From Martelella sp. HB161492 (GTDB lineage: Bacteria; Pseudomonadota; Alphaproteobacteria; Rhizobiales; Rhizobiaceae), in contig NZ_JAATVV010000004.1 of NCBI RefSeq assembly GCF_013184775.1, positions 62,001 to 126,000 on the forward strand: a stretch of DNA of 64,000 bases, read 5' to 3'. The translations under genes and the position numbers were made by a program. Positions 18,031 through 27,500 of this stretch are shown here, one piece after another. The notes under the pieces were generated by a model. That model was not told where the DNA came from. It saw only the letters and a program-made list of their open reading frames with translations, and did not search any database. Positions within the stretch are counted from its first letter, which is position 1; every line of letters begins with the position of its first letter.

Positions 18031-18866
18031 GCTGTCACCTTCCGTGTGCGGGGGTCGAGGATATCACGCAGCGCATCGCCCAGAAGATTGAAGCCGAGAA
18101 TGCCGATCATGATGGCGAAGGCCGGAAACACCAGCAGCCACGGCGCCATTTCCATCAGGTTGCGGCTGTCCGACAGCATCAGCCCGAGCGAAGCCTTGGG
18201 CGGCTGGGTGCCAAGCCCGAGGAAGGAAAGCCCCGCCTCGGTCAACAGCGCCCAGGCGAGCGCCAGCGTGATCTGCACCGTCAGCGGCGCAACGAGGTTC
18301 AGCATCAGGTGGCGCGTCAGAATATAGGAGCGACGGGAATGGAAGGTTCGCGCCGCATCGACGAAATCACGCGTCTTGATCGACAGCGCCGGGCCGCGCA
18401 CCACGCGGGTGAAGATCGGCGTGTAGACGATGGCAATCGCCATGACGCTGGTCCAGGTTCCCGGACCGACAATGGCGATGATCAAAAGCGCCAGCAGGAT
18501 CGCCGGAAAGGCCAGCAGCACATCCATGAAGCGCATCACCACGCCATCCCACCAGCCGCCGAACCAGGCCGCTGTGAGCCCCAGCAGGATGCCGATCACC
18601 GCAGCAATGGCGACGGAGGAAAAGGCGACGATGAAGGATTGTGCCACGCCGATCATCAGCCGGCTGGCGACATCGCGGCCGAGCAGATCGGTGCCCATCC
18701 AGTAGGTCATCGAAGGTGCATGAAGCCGGTCGACACGGAACTGCATCAGCGGATCATGCGGCGTGACCCCGACAAGACCCAGAACGGCAATGACAAGATA
18801 AACGAGGACGATCGTGCCGCCGATGCGGCCGCTCGAATGCGAGAAGATGGAGCGGATGAGCGACAT
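18027..18866 (-). CDS. ABC transporter permease, DppC/OppC type
   Basis: A 279-aa inner-membrane permease with about six helices. It has an N-terminal OppC-like segment and the coupling motif in FVDAARTFHSRRSYILTRHL. LLTEAGLSFLGLGTQPPKASLG is the typical C-terminal signature of the family. It starts on the stop codon of the other permease gene and overlaps the ATPase gene by 4 bases, so these subunits are co-translated. Confidence 0.93.
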   Translation of the reverse strand: MSLIRSIFSHSSGRIGGTIVLVYLVIAVLGLVGVTPHDPLMQFRVDRLHAPSMTYWMGTDLLGRDVASRLMIGVAQSFIVAFSSVAIAAVIGILLGLTAAWFGGWWDGVVMRFMDVLLAFPAILLALLIIAIVGPGTWTSVMAIAIVYTPIFTRVVRGPALSIKTRDFVDAARTFHSRRSYILTRHLMLNLVAPLTVQITLALAWALLTEAGLSFLGLGTQPPKASLGLMLSDSRNLMEMAPWLLVFPAFAIMIGILGFNLLGDALRDILDPRTRKVTA

Positions 18867-19825
18867 CAGTTGCCTCCGAGCCGGATGCGCGGATCAAGCG
18901 CGGCATAGGCGAGATCCACCAGAAGATTGACGATCATGAAATTGAGCGCAATGAACAGGACACTGCCCTGCACCAGCGCATAATCGCGCTGCAGGATCGC
19001 ATCCAGAACCGTGCGGCCAAGCCCTGGCAGGGCGAATATCTGCTCGACAATTACCGCTCCGCCGAGAAGATAGCCGAATTCGACGCCCGAGAGCGTGACC
19101 ACCGGGATCAGCGCATTGGGCAGCGCATGGTGCCAGATCACCTTGCGGGCGGGCACGCCCTTGGAACGCGCCGTGCGGATATAGTCGTCGGAGAGGATAT
19201 CGAGCATGGCCGAACGCGAGATCCGGGTGACGGCTGCGGCAAAGGCAAAGCCGAGCGTGATCGCCGGCAGGATCAGCTGCCCCAGATTTTCGAGCGGATT
19301 TTCCCAGATCGGCGTGAATGCGCCCATGGTCGGCAGAACGCCGAAACCAACAGACAGAACATAGATCATCAACAATGCAACGACGAAGCTTGGGGTCGAC
19401 TGGCCGATCATGGCGATGATGCGGACGCCGAGGTCCTGCGGCCGCTCATTGCGGGTTGCAGCATAGATGCCGAGCGGCAGCCCGACGGCAATCGCGATGA
19501 TCATCGACAGGATCGCCAGCTCCAGCGTCAACGGGAAGACCTTGAGGATCACGGCAAGCACCGGCTTGCCATATATGACGGAAACACCGAGATCGCCGTG
19601 CAGCGCATCGGTCAGCCAGCTCCAGTATTGGGCAAGCCAGCCCTTGTCGATACCGAAATAGGCTTCCAGCGATGCCCGCTGGGCCGGTGTTAGCAGCCCG
19701 GCCTCGGTCCCCAGCATCGCCGTGATGGCGTCACCGGGAATAAGGCGGATCGAGATAAAAACGAGGATGGAGACGCCGAGCATGACCAGGGGAAAGGTCA
19801 GCAGTCTCCGAGCGAGATAATTCAT
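18866..19825 (-). CDS. ABC transporter permease, DppB/OppB type
   Basis: A 319-aa permease with about six helices. The family hallmarks are the start MNYLARRLLTFPLVMLGVSI, followed by a large first periplasmic loop. Later come the coupling loop YIRTARSKGVPARKVIWHHA and LGGAVIVEQIFALPGLGRTVLDAI. It forms the channel with the DppC-type permease. It is separated from the binding-protein gene by 103 bases that hold a hairpin. Confidence 0.93.
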   Translation of the reverse strand: MNYLARRLLTFPLVMLGVSILVFISIRLIPGDAITAMLGTEAGLLTPAQRASLEAYFGIDKGWLAQYWSWLTDALHGDLGVSVIYGKPVLAVILKVFPLTLELAILSMIIAIAVGLPLGIYAATRNERPQDLGVRIIAMIGQSTPSFVVALLMIYVLSVGFGVLPTMGAFTPIWENPLENLGQLILPAITLGFAFAAAVTRISRSAMLDILSDDYIRTARSKGVPARKVIWHHALPNALIPVVTLSGVEFGYLLGGAVIVEQIFALPGLGRTVLDAILQRDYALVQGSVLFIALNFMIVNLLVDLAYAALDPRIRLGGN

Positions 19826-19860
19826 GGGCGTTCCATCCCCGGAATATCAGCCCCGGCCGG

Positions 19861-19901
19861 AAGCCGGGATGCATCGAGAGGGAAATGGCGGCATCCCGGT
19901 T
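19861..19901 (-). other. Intra-operon hairpin between binding-protein and permease genes
   Basis: On the minus strand CCGGGATGC and GCATCCCGG form a 9-bp stem, extended by two A-T pairs past a bulged C, with a loop of about 18 bases. It lies between the substrate-binding-protein gene and the first permease gene. Hairpins here often protect the upstream mRNA so that the binding protein is made in excess; that role is inferred. Confidence 0.55.
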
Positions 19902-19928
19902 CTTGACGGACCGGAATGCCGCGGGATG

Positions 19929-21446
19929 TTATTCCGAAACCGTAACCTTGGTCAGGCCGAACAGCGAACCGGTCGGATCGGCCACAAAGCCTTCGACACT
20001 GTTCTGCTGGGCGGTGTAGCTGTAGCCGGTATAGAGCCAGATCCACGGCGACACTTCGGTGATGTGCTTGGAGAATTCGGCAAAGATTGCCTTGCGCTTC
20101 ACCGGATCGGTTTCAACGCGGCCCTCCTGCATCAGATTGTCGAGATCATCATCGATGTAATGCGCGACCTTCTGCAGATTGCCTGCCTTGGTCCAGTAGC
20201 GGTTATACATGGTGTAGGGGTCGGTGCGGCCGCCATTCAGCGCCACCGCCATGTCGAAATCACCCTTCAGCCAGCGGTCGACATAGACGTTGAGCTCCAT
20301 GGATTCGATATCGAGCTTGATGCCGATCTTGGCCAGCTGCGACTGCAGCACCTGAGCCTCGGCGATTGCCGTCGGCGGCTCGCCGGTGGCAACGATCACC
20401 TTGGCGTCAAACCCATCAGGCGAAGAGGATTCGGCCATCAGCTGCTTGGCCTTGTCGAGGTCGGGCGTGTAGCAGAACAGCGTCGACGGATCGGAGGCAT
20501 AGGCCGGCATGGTCAGCGGGCCCGTGACCTTGCCCTCGCCCAGAAGCGCTGCATCAAGCACGTCCTGACGGTCGACGGCGCAGGAAATTGCCTGACGGAC
20601 CTTCACATCCTGCATCGCGCCGCGATCGGCATTGAGCTGCAGAACATGGTAGGACAGAACCGGTTCGCGGTTCAGCGTCAGGTTCTTTTCCTTCGGCACC
20701 AGCGTTGCCACAAGCGGGTCGTTGATCAGCGCGAAATCGACCTGATCGGTGCGCAGAGCAGCGAGGATCGCGGTTTCGTCCGGCAGAACGGAAATGTCGA
20801 TTTCGTCGACACCTGTCTTGCCGCCGGCCCAGTTCGGGTTTTCAACCAGCACTTCCTTGGCATTCGGTTCCCAGTCCTTCAGCTCGAACGGACCCGAGCC
20901 AAGCGCTGTGGTGCCGATCGAGCCATCCTCGATGGCCTTGGCCGGAACGATGGCGGCATTGATCGAAGCCATGGCCGTCAGAAGCGGCACATCCGGCTGC
21001 GACAGGTTGAAGACGACGGTCTCGTCATCCGGTGTATCGATGCTCTCGATCGACAGGAAGTTCGAACGCGCCGAGGCGCCTGTGGCTTCGTCAAGAATAC
21101 GGGTGAACGAGGCCTTGACGTCAGCCGGCGTCACCGGGGTTCCGTCGGAGAACTTGGCATTGGGATCAAGCTTGAAGGTCAGCGTCTTGCCGTCATCGGA
21201 GAAGGACCAGCTCTTGGCAATCGCCGGCGCCAGGTTGAGATCGCTGTCGGTGCGCAGCAAAGGCTCGTAGACGAGCTCGAGAAGGCGGATCGACGAAAAA
21301 GCCGTCTGCTTGTGCGGATCAAGGCCCGTCGCATCCTGCGACCAGGCCATACGCAGCGTGGCCGCAGAGGCCGGAAGCGTTGCCGCACCCAGCGCGATGG
21401 TAATCGCCAGAGCGGAAACAATATTATGTTTCAGGAATTTACCCAT
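19929..21446 (-). CDS. ABC transporter substrate-binding protein (SBP_bac_5, DppA/MppA-like)
   Basis: A 505-aa periplasmic binding protein. A Sec signal peptide ends LPASAA. Family 5 features follow: DATGLDPHK, LVYEPLLRTDSDLNLAPAIAKSW, KLDPNAKFSDGTPVTPADVKASF, and the QNSVEGF segment near the end. GAGG 8 bases upstream supports the ATG at 21446. It delivers peptides or glycopeptides to the two permeases. Placement just after murQ suggests muropeptide or murein-peptide binding (compare E. coli MppA), but specificity cannot be read from the sequence. Confidence 0.9.
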   Translation of the reverse strand: MGKFLKHNIVSALAITIALGAATLPASAATLRMAWSQDATGLDPHKQTAFSSIRLLELVYEPLLRTDSDLNLAPAIAKSWSFSDDGKTLTFKLDPNAKFSDGTPVTPADVKASFTRILDEATGASARSNFLSIESIDTPDDETVVFNLSQPDVPLLTAMASINAAIVPAKAIEDGSIGTTALGSGPFELKDWEPNAKEVLVENPNWAGGKTGVDEIDISVLPDETAILAALRTDQVDFALINDPLVATLVPKEKNLTLNREPVLSYHVLQLNADRGAMQDVKVRQAISCAVDRQDVLDAALLGEGKVTGPLTMPAYASDPSTLFCYTPDLDKAKQLMAESSSPDGFDAKVIVATGEPPTAIAEAQVLQSQLAKIGIKLDIESMELNVYVDRWLKGDFDMAVALNGGRTDPYTMYNRYWTKAGNLQKVAHYIDDDLDNLMQEGRVETDPVKRKAIFAEFSKHITEVSPWIWLYTGYSYTAQQNSVEGFVADPTGSLFGLTKVTVSE

Positions 21447-21531
21447 GTTCTTTCCCTCAAGAGATGAAAGCGCCTCTGATGACATTTCATCGCCGCAGCG
21501 CCGGTTTTGAATTTGCGTCTTCTGTGCGGCT

Positions 21532-22455
21532 TCACGCCGTCTTGTTGCTCAGTGCCAACCGCAGGAAGCCATTGGCGCGTTCAAGCGCCTGACGGGCCTC
21601 CTCCAGTTCCATGCCAGTCAGTGCGATCAGGATCGCAAGCTTTACATTATTGCCGGTTTCATTCAGCAGCGCTTCGGCTTCGCCGGCGGAAATGCCCGTC
21701 GCCTCGGTGACAATCCGCACGGCGCGGATGAAGAGCTTCTCGTTGCTCACAGAAACATCGACCATCAGATTCTGGTAGACCTTGCCGGAGCGCACCATGC
21801 TGGCGGTCGACAGCATGTTCAAAACGAGTTTCTGTGCCGTGCCGGATTTCATCCGCGTTGATCCGGTCAAAACCTCCGGGCCGACAACCGGCGAAATGGC
21901 GATATCGGCCATGGCGGCGATCGCCGAACCAGGATTGCAGGAAAGTGCCACCGTCGTCGCGCCGACGCCGAGCGCATAATCCAGTGCGCCAATCACGAAG
22001 GGTGTGCGCCCGGAAACGGCAATGCCGACCACGACATCCCTGTCGCTTAAGCCGATCTGTTCCAGCATTGCCCTGCCCTCGGCGCGATTATCCTCCACGC
22101 CTTCGACGGCATTGGTCAGCGCATGCTCGCCGCCGGCCATCAGGCCGATGACCATGCCTTCGGGCACGGAAAAGGTCGGCGGGCATTCGGATGCATCCAG
22201 CACACCGAGCCGGCCGGATGTGCCGGCGCCGATATAGACAAGGCGCCCGCCGCGGGCAAAGGCGTCGACAATGCTGTCGACGGCTCTGGCGATCGCCGGC
22301 AGCTCGGTTTCGACCGCCAGCGCGACCTTCTTGTCTTCACTGTTGATCAGGGAAAGGATGTTGGGGGTCGACAGAAGATCGAGATCGGAAGATCCCGCAT
22401 TGCGGCCTTCGGAGACAAGCCCATTCAATTCAGCCATCAAAGTCTGTTCTGTCAT
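21532..22455 (-). CDS. murQ: N-acetylmuramic acid 6-phosphate etherase
   Basis: MurQ removes the D-lactyl ether from MurNAc-6-phosphate, giving GlcNAc-6-phosphate and D-lactate. The 307-aa SIS-fold protein has the hallmark [31 protein letters not shown] and [20 protein letters not shown] chose the ATG at 22455 ([13 protein letters not shown]) with GAGGGG just upstream, since the longer reading at 22557 adds non-homologous sequence. First gene of the recycling operon, divergent from murR across two operator-like repeats. Confidence 0.95.
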   Translation of the reverse strand: MTEQTLMAELNGLVSEGRNAGSSDLDLLSTPNILSLINSEDKKVALAVETELPAIARAVDSIVDAFARGGRLVYIGAGTSGRLGVLDASECPPTFSVPEGMVIGLMAGGEHALTNAVEGVEDNRAEGRAMLEQIGLSDRDVVVGIAVSGRTPFVIGALDYALGVGATTVALSCNPGSAIAAMADIAISPVVGPEVLTGSTRMKSGTAQKLVLNMLSTASMVRSGKVYQNLMVDVSVSNEKLFIRAVRIVTEATGISAGEAEALLNETGNNVKLAILIALTGMELEEARQALERANGFLRLALSNKTA

Positions 22456-22567
22456 ACCCCTCACACCTTCTTCAAGACAGCCATCTGGGCTGTCTGGCGC
22501 ACCGCCGGTTATCCGGTCATTTGCACGGAGCGTAAAATTGAAAATTCCAACTGTCAATTAATTTTCA

Positions 22568-22580
22568 GAATAAATTATTC
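22568..22580. promoter_or_regulatory. Candidate MurR operator 1 (GAATA-n3-TATTC)
   Basis: GAATA AAT TATTC is a perfect inverted repeat lying about 110 bases upstream of murQ in the divergent murQ-murR gap. A second site of identical symmetry lies at 22662-22676. RpiR-family regulators bind short inverted repeats of this kind, so both are probable MurR sites. Confidence 0.65.
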
Positions 22581-22661
22581 CATATTCACTTTTCCCCACC
22601 CGTCTCACGCTGGAAAAGAAAGCGTTCGATTTTCTCGAAATTCCATTGTATTCCTTGAAAC

Positions 22662-22676
22662 GGAATAGATTATTCC
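22662..22676. promoter_or_regulatory. Candidate MurR operator 2 (GGAATA-n3-TATTCC)
   Basis: GGAATA GAT TATTCC is a perfect 6-bp inverted repeat with a 3-base spacer, only 23 bases before the murR start codon, where bound MurR would block its own transcription. It shares the GAATA-n3-TATTC core with the site at 22568-22580. Confidence 0.7.
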
Positions 22677-22698
22677 ATCCCTGGAGAAAAGGAATGCC

Positions 22699-23550
22699 AT
22701 GTCGGTCCTGAAAGTCATCGAAGCCCAGCTTGACGGCATGGCCCCTGCTGACCGGCAGATCGGCTCTTTCATCCTGGAAAATCCCGGCAGCGTCGTCCGG
22801 CTGTCCTCGGCCGAGCTTGCGACCCAGACCGGGCGCAGCCAGTCGAGTGTGGTGAAGTTCTCACAGAAGCTTGGCTTTGCCGGCTATCAGGATCTGAAAA
22901 TCGCCATCAGCAAGGCCGAAGCGCGCGAATGGCACACGCCGCCGGGCATGATCCATGCGACGATCCAGCGCGGCGACGGCCCGGCAACGATTGCCCAGAA
23001 GCTGCTGGCCAGCAAGATCCAGTCGATGCAGCAGACGATTGCCGCCAATGACGAGCGCGAAATCACCCGCGCGCTGGACCTGATTGATGCGGCGGCACGG
23101 ATTTCGATTGCCGGCGTCGGCGCATCATCGCTGGTGGCGCGGGACTTTTCCTACAAGCTGCAAAAGCTCGGCCGTTTCGCCCTGCATGACAGTGACAGCC
23201 ATGTGCAAATGGCCAATGTTTCGGCCTCGCGCGCGGGCGACCTGCTGTTCGCCCTGTCGCAATCCGGCACCAGCATCGAGACCGTGCGCATTGCCGAACT
23301 GGCAAAGGAGCGCGGTGCCACCGTGATCGCCGTGACCGGTCCGCAACAGAGCCTTCTGTCGCGGATTGCCGATTTCTGCCTCTATACCATTGCCGACGAA
23401 GACCGGGTGCGCTCCTCCGCCATCACTGCCCGCGATGCCCAGCTGACCCTGCTCGATTTCCTGTTCATCCTGCTGCTGCAGCGCCAGAATGATGCCAATC
23501 GTTATGTCAGCAACAGTGAAGCGGCCGTCGCAGCGCTGAAATTCAGCTGA
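22699..23550 (+). CDS. murR: RpiR-family regulator with SIS domain (MurR)
   Basis: A 283-aa transcription factor. The N-terminal HTH_6 domain includes LSSAELATQTGRSQSSVVKFSQKLGF. The C-terminal SIS sugar-phosphate domain includes AGVGASSLVARDFSYKLQKLG and FALSQSGTSIET. Divergent from murQ and the ABC importer. E. coli MurR represses murQ and is relieved by MurNAc-6-phosphate; the same logic is likely here. GGAGAAAAGGA upstream gives a good ribosome-binding site. Symbol assigned by context. Confidence 0.88.
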   Translation: MSVLKVIEAQLDGMAPADRQIGSFILENPGSVVRLSSAELATQTGRSQSSVVKFSQKLGFAGYQDLKIAISKAEAREWHTPPGMIHATIQRGDGPATIAQKLLASKIQSMQQTIAANDEREITRALDLIDAAARISIAGVGASSLVARDFSYKLQKLGRFALHDSDSHVQMANVSASRAGDLLFALSQSGTSIETVRIAELAKERGATVIAVTGPQQSLLSRIADFCLYTIADEDRVRSSAITARDAQLTLLDFLFILLLQRQNDANRYVSNSEAAVAALKFS

Positions 23551-23624
23551 CTTCTGATGAGCTTTGATCCTGCTTCGGGGCCAGCCAAGCTATTTGGTCG
23601 AAAAATCGCAATACTAGTAATACA

Positions 23625-23638
23625 TATATTGCAATATA
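23625..23638. promoter_or_regulatory. Perfect 14-bp palindrome in AT-rich leader
   Basis: TATATTG|CAATATA is self-complementary, and another GCAATA half-site lies at 23608-23613. The surrounding 100 bases are much richer in A and T than the rest of the window. It is a candidate operator or promoter element for the C80-like protease gene that follows; no regulator can be named. Confidence 0.45.
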
Positions 23639-23706
23639 CCTAAATTACGCCACAGATCCGCGTTTAATACCTGTATCTACAGGATGTTATCTGTGGATAT
23701 CAAAAC

Positions 23707-24543
23707 GTGGAATCTACGCGCACCAATATCGGCCCAAGGGTTGCCTTCACCCAAACGCATCAGGATATGCAGGTCGTTCCGAACATCCGTCGGACACCGG
23801 AAGGCGACTCGCCGCGAAGCTCAACAAGCGACGAAACGAACAAAGTCAGCCCCACTGCAGACGACGCCTCCCTGCGCGATATCATTCCGACCCGCCCTGC
23901 ACCGCACGGTAACGATCGGTACGGCGCGCAAAATGACTGGCGGAGGAACCCGGACCATCGGCATCTGCTGCGCCTTGGCGCGACGGATAGTGATACATTT
24001 CGCGGTATAGCGCTGCGCTATCGCGATGAATATCAGGTTCCAGCGCGCAACATCCATTCCGATGGCGCTCAGGAAGTTGACTACAACAAACGGGACGACT
24101 GGCGCACGAACCCCGTGGAAAGGGCCGCCGTCGAAGGCATGATGAAGCTGATGCCGACGGCCAAAGCCGATACCTATGCGCACCTGACCAGCAAGGATCG
24201 GCTTGATATCACCGCGCACGGCAGCAAACAGGGCCCCACCAGCTACAGTGCCGACAGGCTTGCCGAAAAGCTCGCCGCGCTCGGGCTGAGGGAAATCGGC
24301 ATCATCAAGCTTCAGTCCTGCCATGTCGGCGCCGCCGACTACCCGAAAAAACTCTGCGGCGCCCTTACTGCCCGCGGCATCAAGGTCGGCTATATTTCAG
24401 CGCCAAAAGCCTATCTTATGGGCGCCGCATCCAATCACCGCCTGGTCGTCAACGGCGCCTTGATCCCCAGGATCGGTGACAGCCGTTTCAAGGTGGTGAA
24501 AGGCAATCTCAATGTCCGTTTCGCTGGTACGCGCTACACGTAA
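23707..24543 (+). CDS. Stand-alone C80-like (MARTX CPD-type) cysteine protease
   Basis: A 278-aa protein with two parts. The first 110 residues are polar and probably disordered, with no signal peptide. The rest is a clan-CD (caspase-like) protease domain. His171 in DITAHGS and Cys205 in LQSCHVG are the expected dyad (HG and SC motifs). Between them YSADRLAEKLA matches, from memory, the YSADELAVKLA segment of the Vibrio cholerae MARTX protease domain. KLCGALTARGIKVGYIS corresponds to the following strand. The motif [ND]DWRxNP occurs twice (76-82, 130-136). MARTX domains are activated by inositol hexakisphosphate in host cells, so an effector or self-processing role is possible. The GTG start at 23707 has only a weak ribosome-binding site. 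Confidence 0.72.
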   Translation: MESTRTNIGPRVAFTQTHQDMQVVPNIRRTPEGDSPRSSTSDETNKVSPTADDASLRDIIPTRPAPHGNDRYGAQNDWRRNPDHRHLLRLGATDSDTFRGIALRYRDEYQVPARNIHSDGAQEVDYNKRDDWRTNPVERAAVEGMMKLMPTAKADTYAHLTSKDRLDITAHGSKQGPTSYSADRLAEKLAALGLREIGIIKLQSCHVGAADYPKKLCGALTARGIKVGYISAPKAYLMGAASNHRLVVNGALIPRIGDSRFKVVKGNLNVRFAGTRYT

Positions 24544-24567
24544 CCCTACAGCAGAGCAGACACAGCC

Positions 24568-27500
24568 TCACGCTGCGTCGCTCGTTTCCGTCTTGTTGCC
24601 CGGCACATAGTTCAGCACCGGCCCGAGCCAGCGCTCGACCTCTTCGACGCTCATTCCCTTGCGGGCCGCATAGTCTTCGACCTGGTCGCGCTCGACCTTG
24701 GCGACACCGAAATAATAGCTGTCGGGATGGCCGATATAGATACCGGAGACCGATGAACCCGGCCACATGGCATAGCTTTCCGTCAGCGTCACGCCCGTGG
24801 CATTTTCCGCATCCAGCAGCTCGAACAGCGTCTTCTTTTCGGTGTGATCGGGTTGCGCCGGATAGCCGGGTGCGGGACGGATGCCATCATAGGCCTCACC
24901 GATCAGCTCGTGATTGGCGAAACTTTCATCCGGTGCATAGGCCCAGAATTCCCGGCGCACGCGCTGATGCATGCGTTCGGCAAAGGCCTCGGCAAAGCGG
25001 TCAGCCAGAGCCTTGACCATGATCGAGGAGTAGTCGTCATTAGCCCGCTCGAAGCGTTCGGCAATGGCGATTTCCTCAAAGCCTGCCGTGACGACGAAGC
25101 CGCCGACATAATCCGGCTTGCCGCTCTCAACGGGCGCGACGAAATCCGACAGCGCCACATTGGGCCGGTCGCCACGCTTGGACAGTTGCTGGCGCAGCGT
25201 GAAGAACGTGGCAAGCTCTTCCGAGCGGCTTTCATCCGTGAACAGGCGGATATCATCCCCAACAGCATTGGCCGGCCAGAAGCCGATGACCGCGCGCGGA
25301 CGGAACCACTTTTCCGCAACGATCTTCTGCAGCATCGCTTTTGCATCAGCGAAGAGCTGACGCGCGGTCTCGCCCTGTTTCTCATCCTGAAGAATATCAG
25401 GATAGCGCCCCTTCAGTTCCCAGGTCTGGAAAAAGGGTGTCCAGTCGAAATATTCGACAAGTTCGGCCAGATCATAATCGTCAAACACTTTGGTGCCGAA
25501 AAAGGTCGGCGCGACGGGCTTGAAGCCGTCCCAGTCCACCTTCACGTGATTGGCCCGTGCTGCAGCCAATGGCAGGCGCAGCTTGGCAGCCTCGGCGCGG
25601 GCATGGGCGTCAGCGACCTTGGCATATTCCTCGCGGATGCCGGTGACGTAATTGCCCTTCAGCTCCGGTGTCAGCAGATTGTTGACCACGCCGACAGCAC
25701 GGCTTGCATCCGTCACATAGATCGCCTGCCCCTTGTCATAGGCGGGATGGATCTTGACGGCCGTATGCACCCGGCTGGTGGTCGCCCCACCGATCAGAAG
25801 CGGCAGGTGGAAATCCTGGCGCTCCATTTCGGCAGCGACATGCACCATCTCGTCGAGCGAGGGTGTGATCAGGCCGGAAAGACCGATGATATCGGCCTTG
25901 TGCTCCTTCGCGGCAGCAAGGATCTTTTCCGCCGGCACCATGACGCCGAGATCAATGATCTCGTAATTGTTGCAGGCAAGCACGACGCCGACGATGTTCT
26001 TGCCGATGTCATGGACGTCGCCCTTGACGGTCGCCATGATCACCTTGCCGGCCGATTGCGCACCTTCAGCCCCGCTCAGGCGCTTTTCCTCTTCCATGTA
26101 GGGCAGCAGAACGGCAACCGCCTGCTTCATCACGCGGGCGGATTTCACCACCTGCGGCAGGAACATCTTGCCGGCGCCGAACAGATCGCCGACCACATTC
26201 ATGCCGGCCATCAGCGGCCCTTCGATGACATGCAGCGGCCGCTCGGCGGCCAGACGCGCCTCTTCGGTGTCGGCCTCGATGAATTCGGTAATGCCGTTGA
26301 CCAGCGCATGTTCCAGCCGCTTTGCAACCGGAAATTCGCGCCAGGCCAGATCCTGCTTGCGCTCCTCGGTCTTGCCCGTGCCGCGGTAGCGCTCGGCGAT
26401 GGCCAGCAGCCGCTCGGTGGAATCCGAACGCCGGTTCAGCACCACGTCCTCGCAGGCTTCGCGCAGCTCGGGCTCGATGCTTTCATAGACGATCAGCTGG
26501 CCGGCATTGACGATGCCCATATCCATTCCCGCCTGAATGGCGTGATAGAGGAACACCGCATGCATCGCCTGACGGACCGGCTCATTGCCGCGGAAGGAGA
26601 AGGACAGGTTCGACACGCCACCGGAAATATGCGCGTGCGGCAGTGTCTCGCGGATCTTCTTCGTTGCCTCGATGAAGTCGACACCGTAGTTGTCATGCTC
26701 CTCGATACCCGTTGCAACAGCAAAGATATTCGGATCAAAAACAATATCTTCCGGCGGAAACCCAACCTTCTTTGTGAGGACGTTATAGGCCCGCGTGCAG
26801 ATCTCGACCTTACGTTCAAACGTATCGGCCTGACCCTGCTCGTCAAAGGCCATCACCACGGTTGCCGCACCGTAATTGCGGATCAGCCTTGCCTTTTCGA
26901 TAAACTGTTCCTCGCCTTCCTTCAGCGAGATCGAGTTGACCAGCGCCTTGCCCTGAGTGCATTTGAGACCAGCCTCGATGATCTCGAACTTGGAGGAGTC
27001 GATCATCAGCGGAACGCGGGCAATGTCCGGTTCGGCAGCGATCAGGTTGAGGAATTCGACCATCGCCTTTTCGCTGTCAATCAGGCCCTCATCCATATTG
27101 ATATCGATGACCTGGGCGCCGGCTTCCACCTGATCACGGGCGACATCGAGCGCGGTCGCGTAATCGGCATTGGTGATCAGCTTGCGGAATTTCGCCGAGC
27201 CGGTGACATTGGTACGCTCACCGACATTGACGAAGGGGATATCGCTGGTCAGCACGAAGGGTTCGAGGCCCGACAGCGCCAGGAAGGGCCTGTGCTCCGG
27301 CACCTGGCGCGGTTTGTACTGGCCGACGGCATCAGCAACGGCGGCAATATGTTCCGGCGTCGAGCCACAGCAGCCGCCGACGATGTTGACCAGCCCCTGG
27401 CGGGCGAAGTTGCCGACCTGACGCGCCATATCCTCCGGACCCTGATCGTAAAGACCGAATTCATTCGGCAGACCGGCATTGGGATAGGCGCAGATGAAGG

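Noticed and set aside
19824-21467. A plus-strand open frame of 547 codons opposite the substrate-binding-protein gene
   Set aside because: The minus-strand binding protein has a signal peptide, ribosome-binding site and family motifs; the opposite frame has none.
23684-24010. An alternative frame with an ATG start overlapping the C80-like gene
   Set aside because: Low-complexity basic product with no motif. The GTG-started frame contains the full protease domain, so a frameshift does not need to be assumed.
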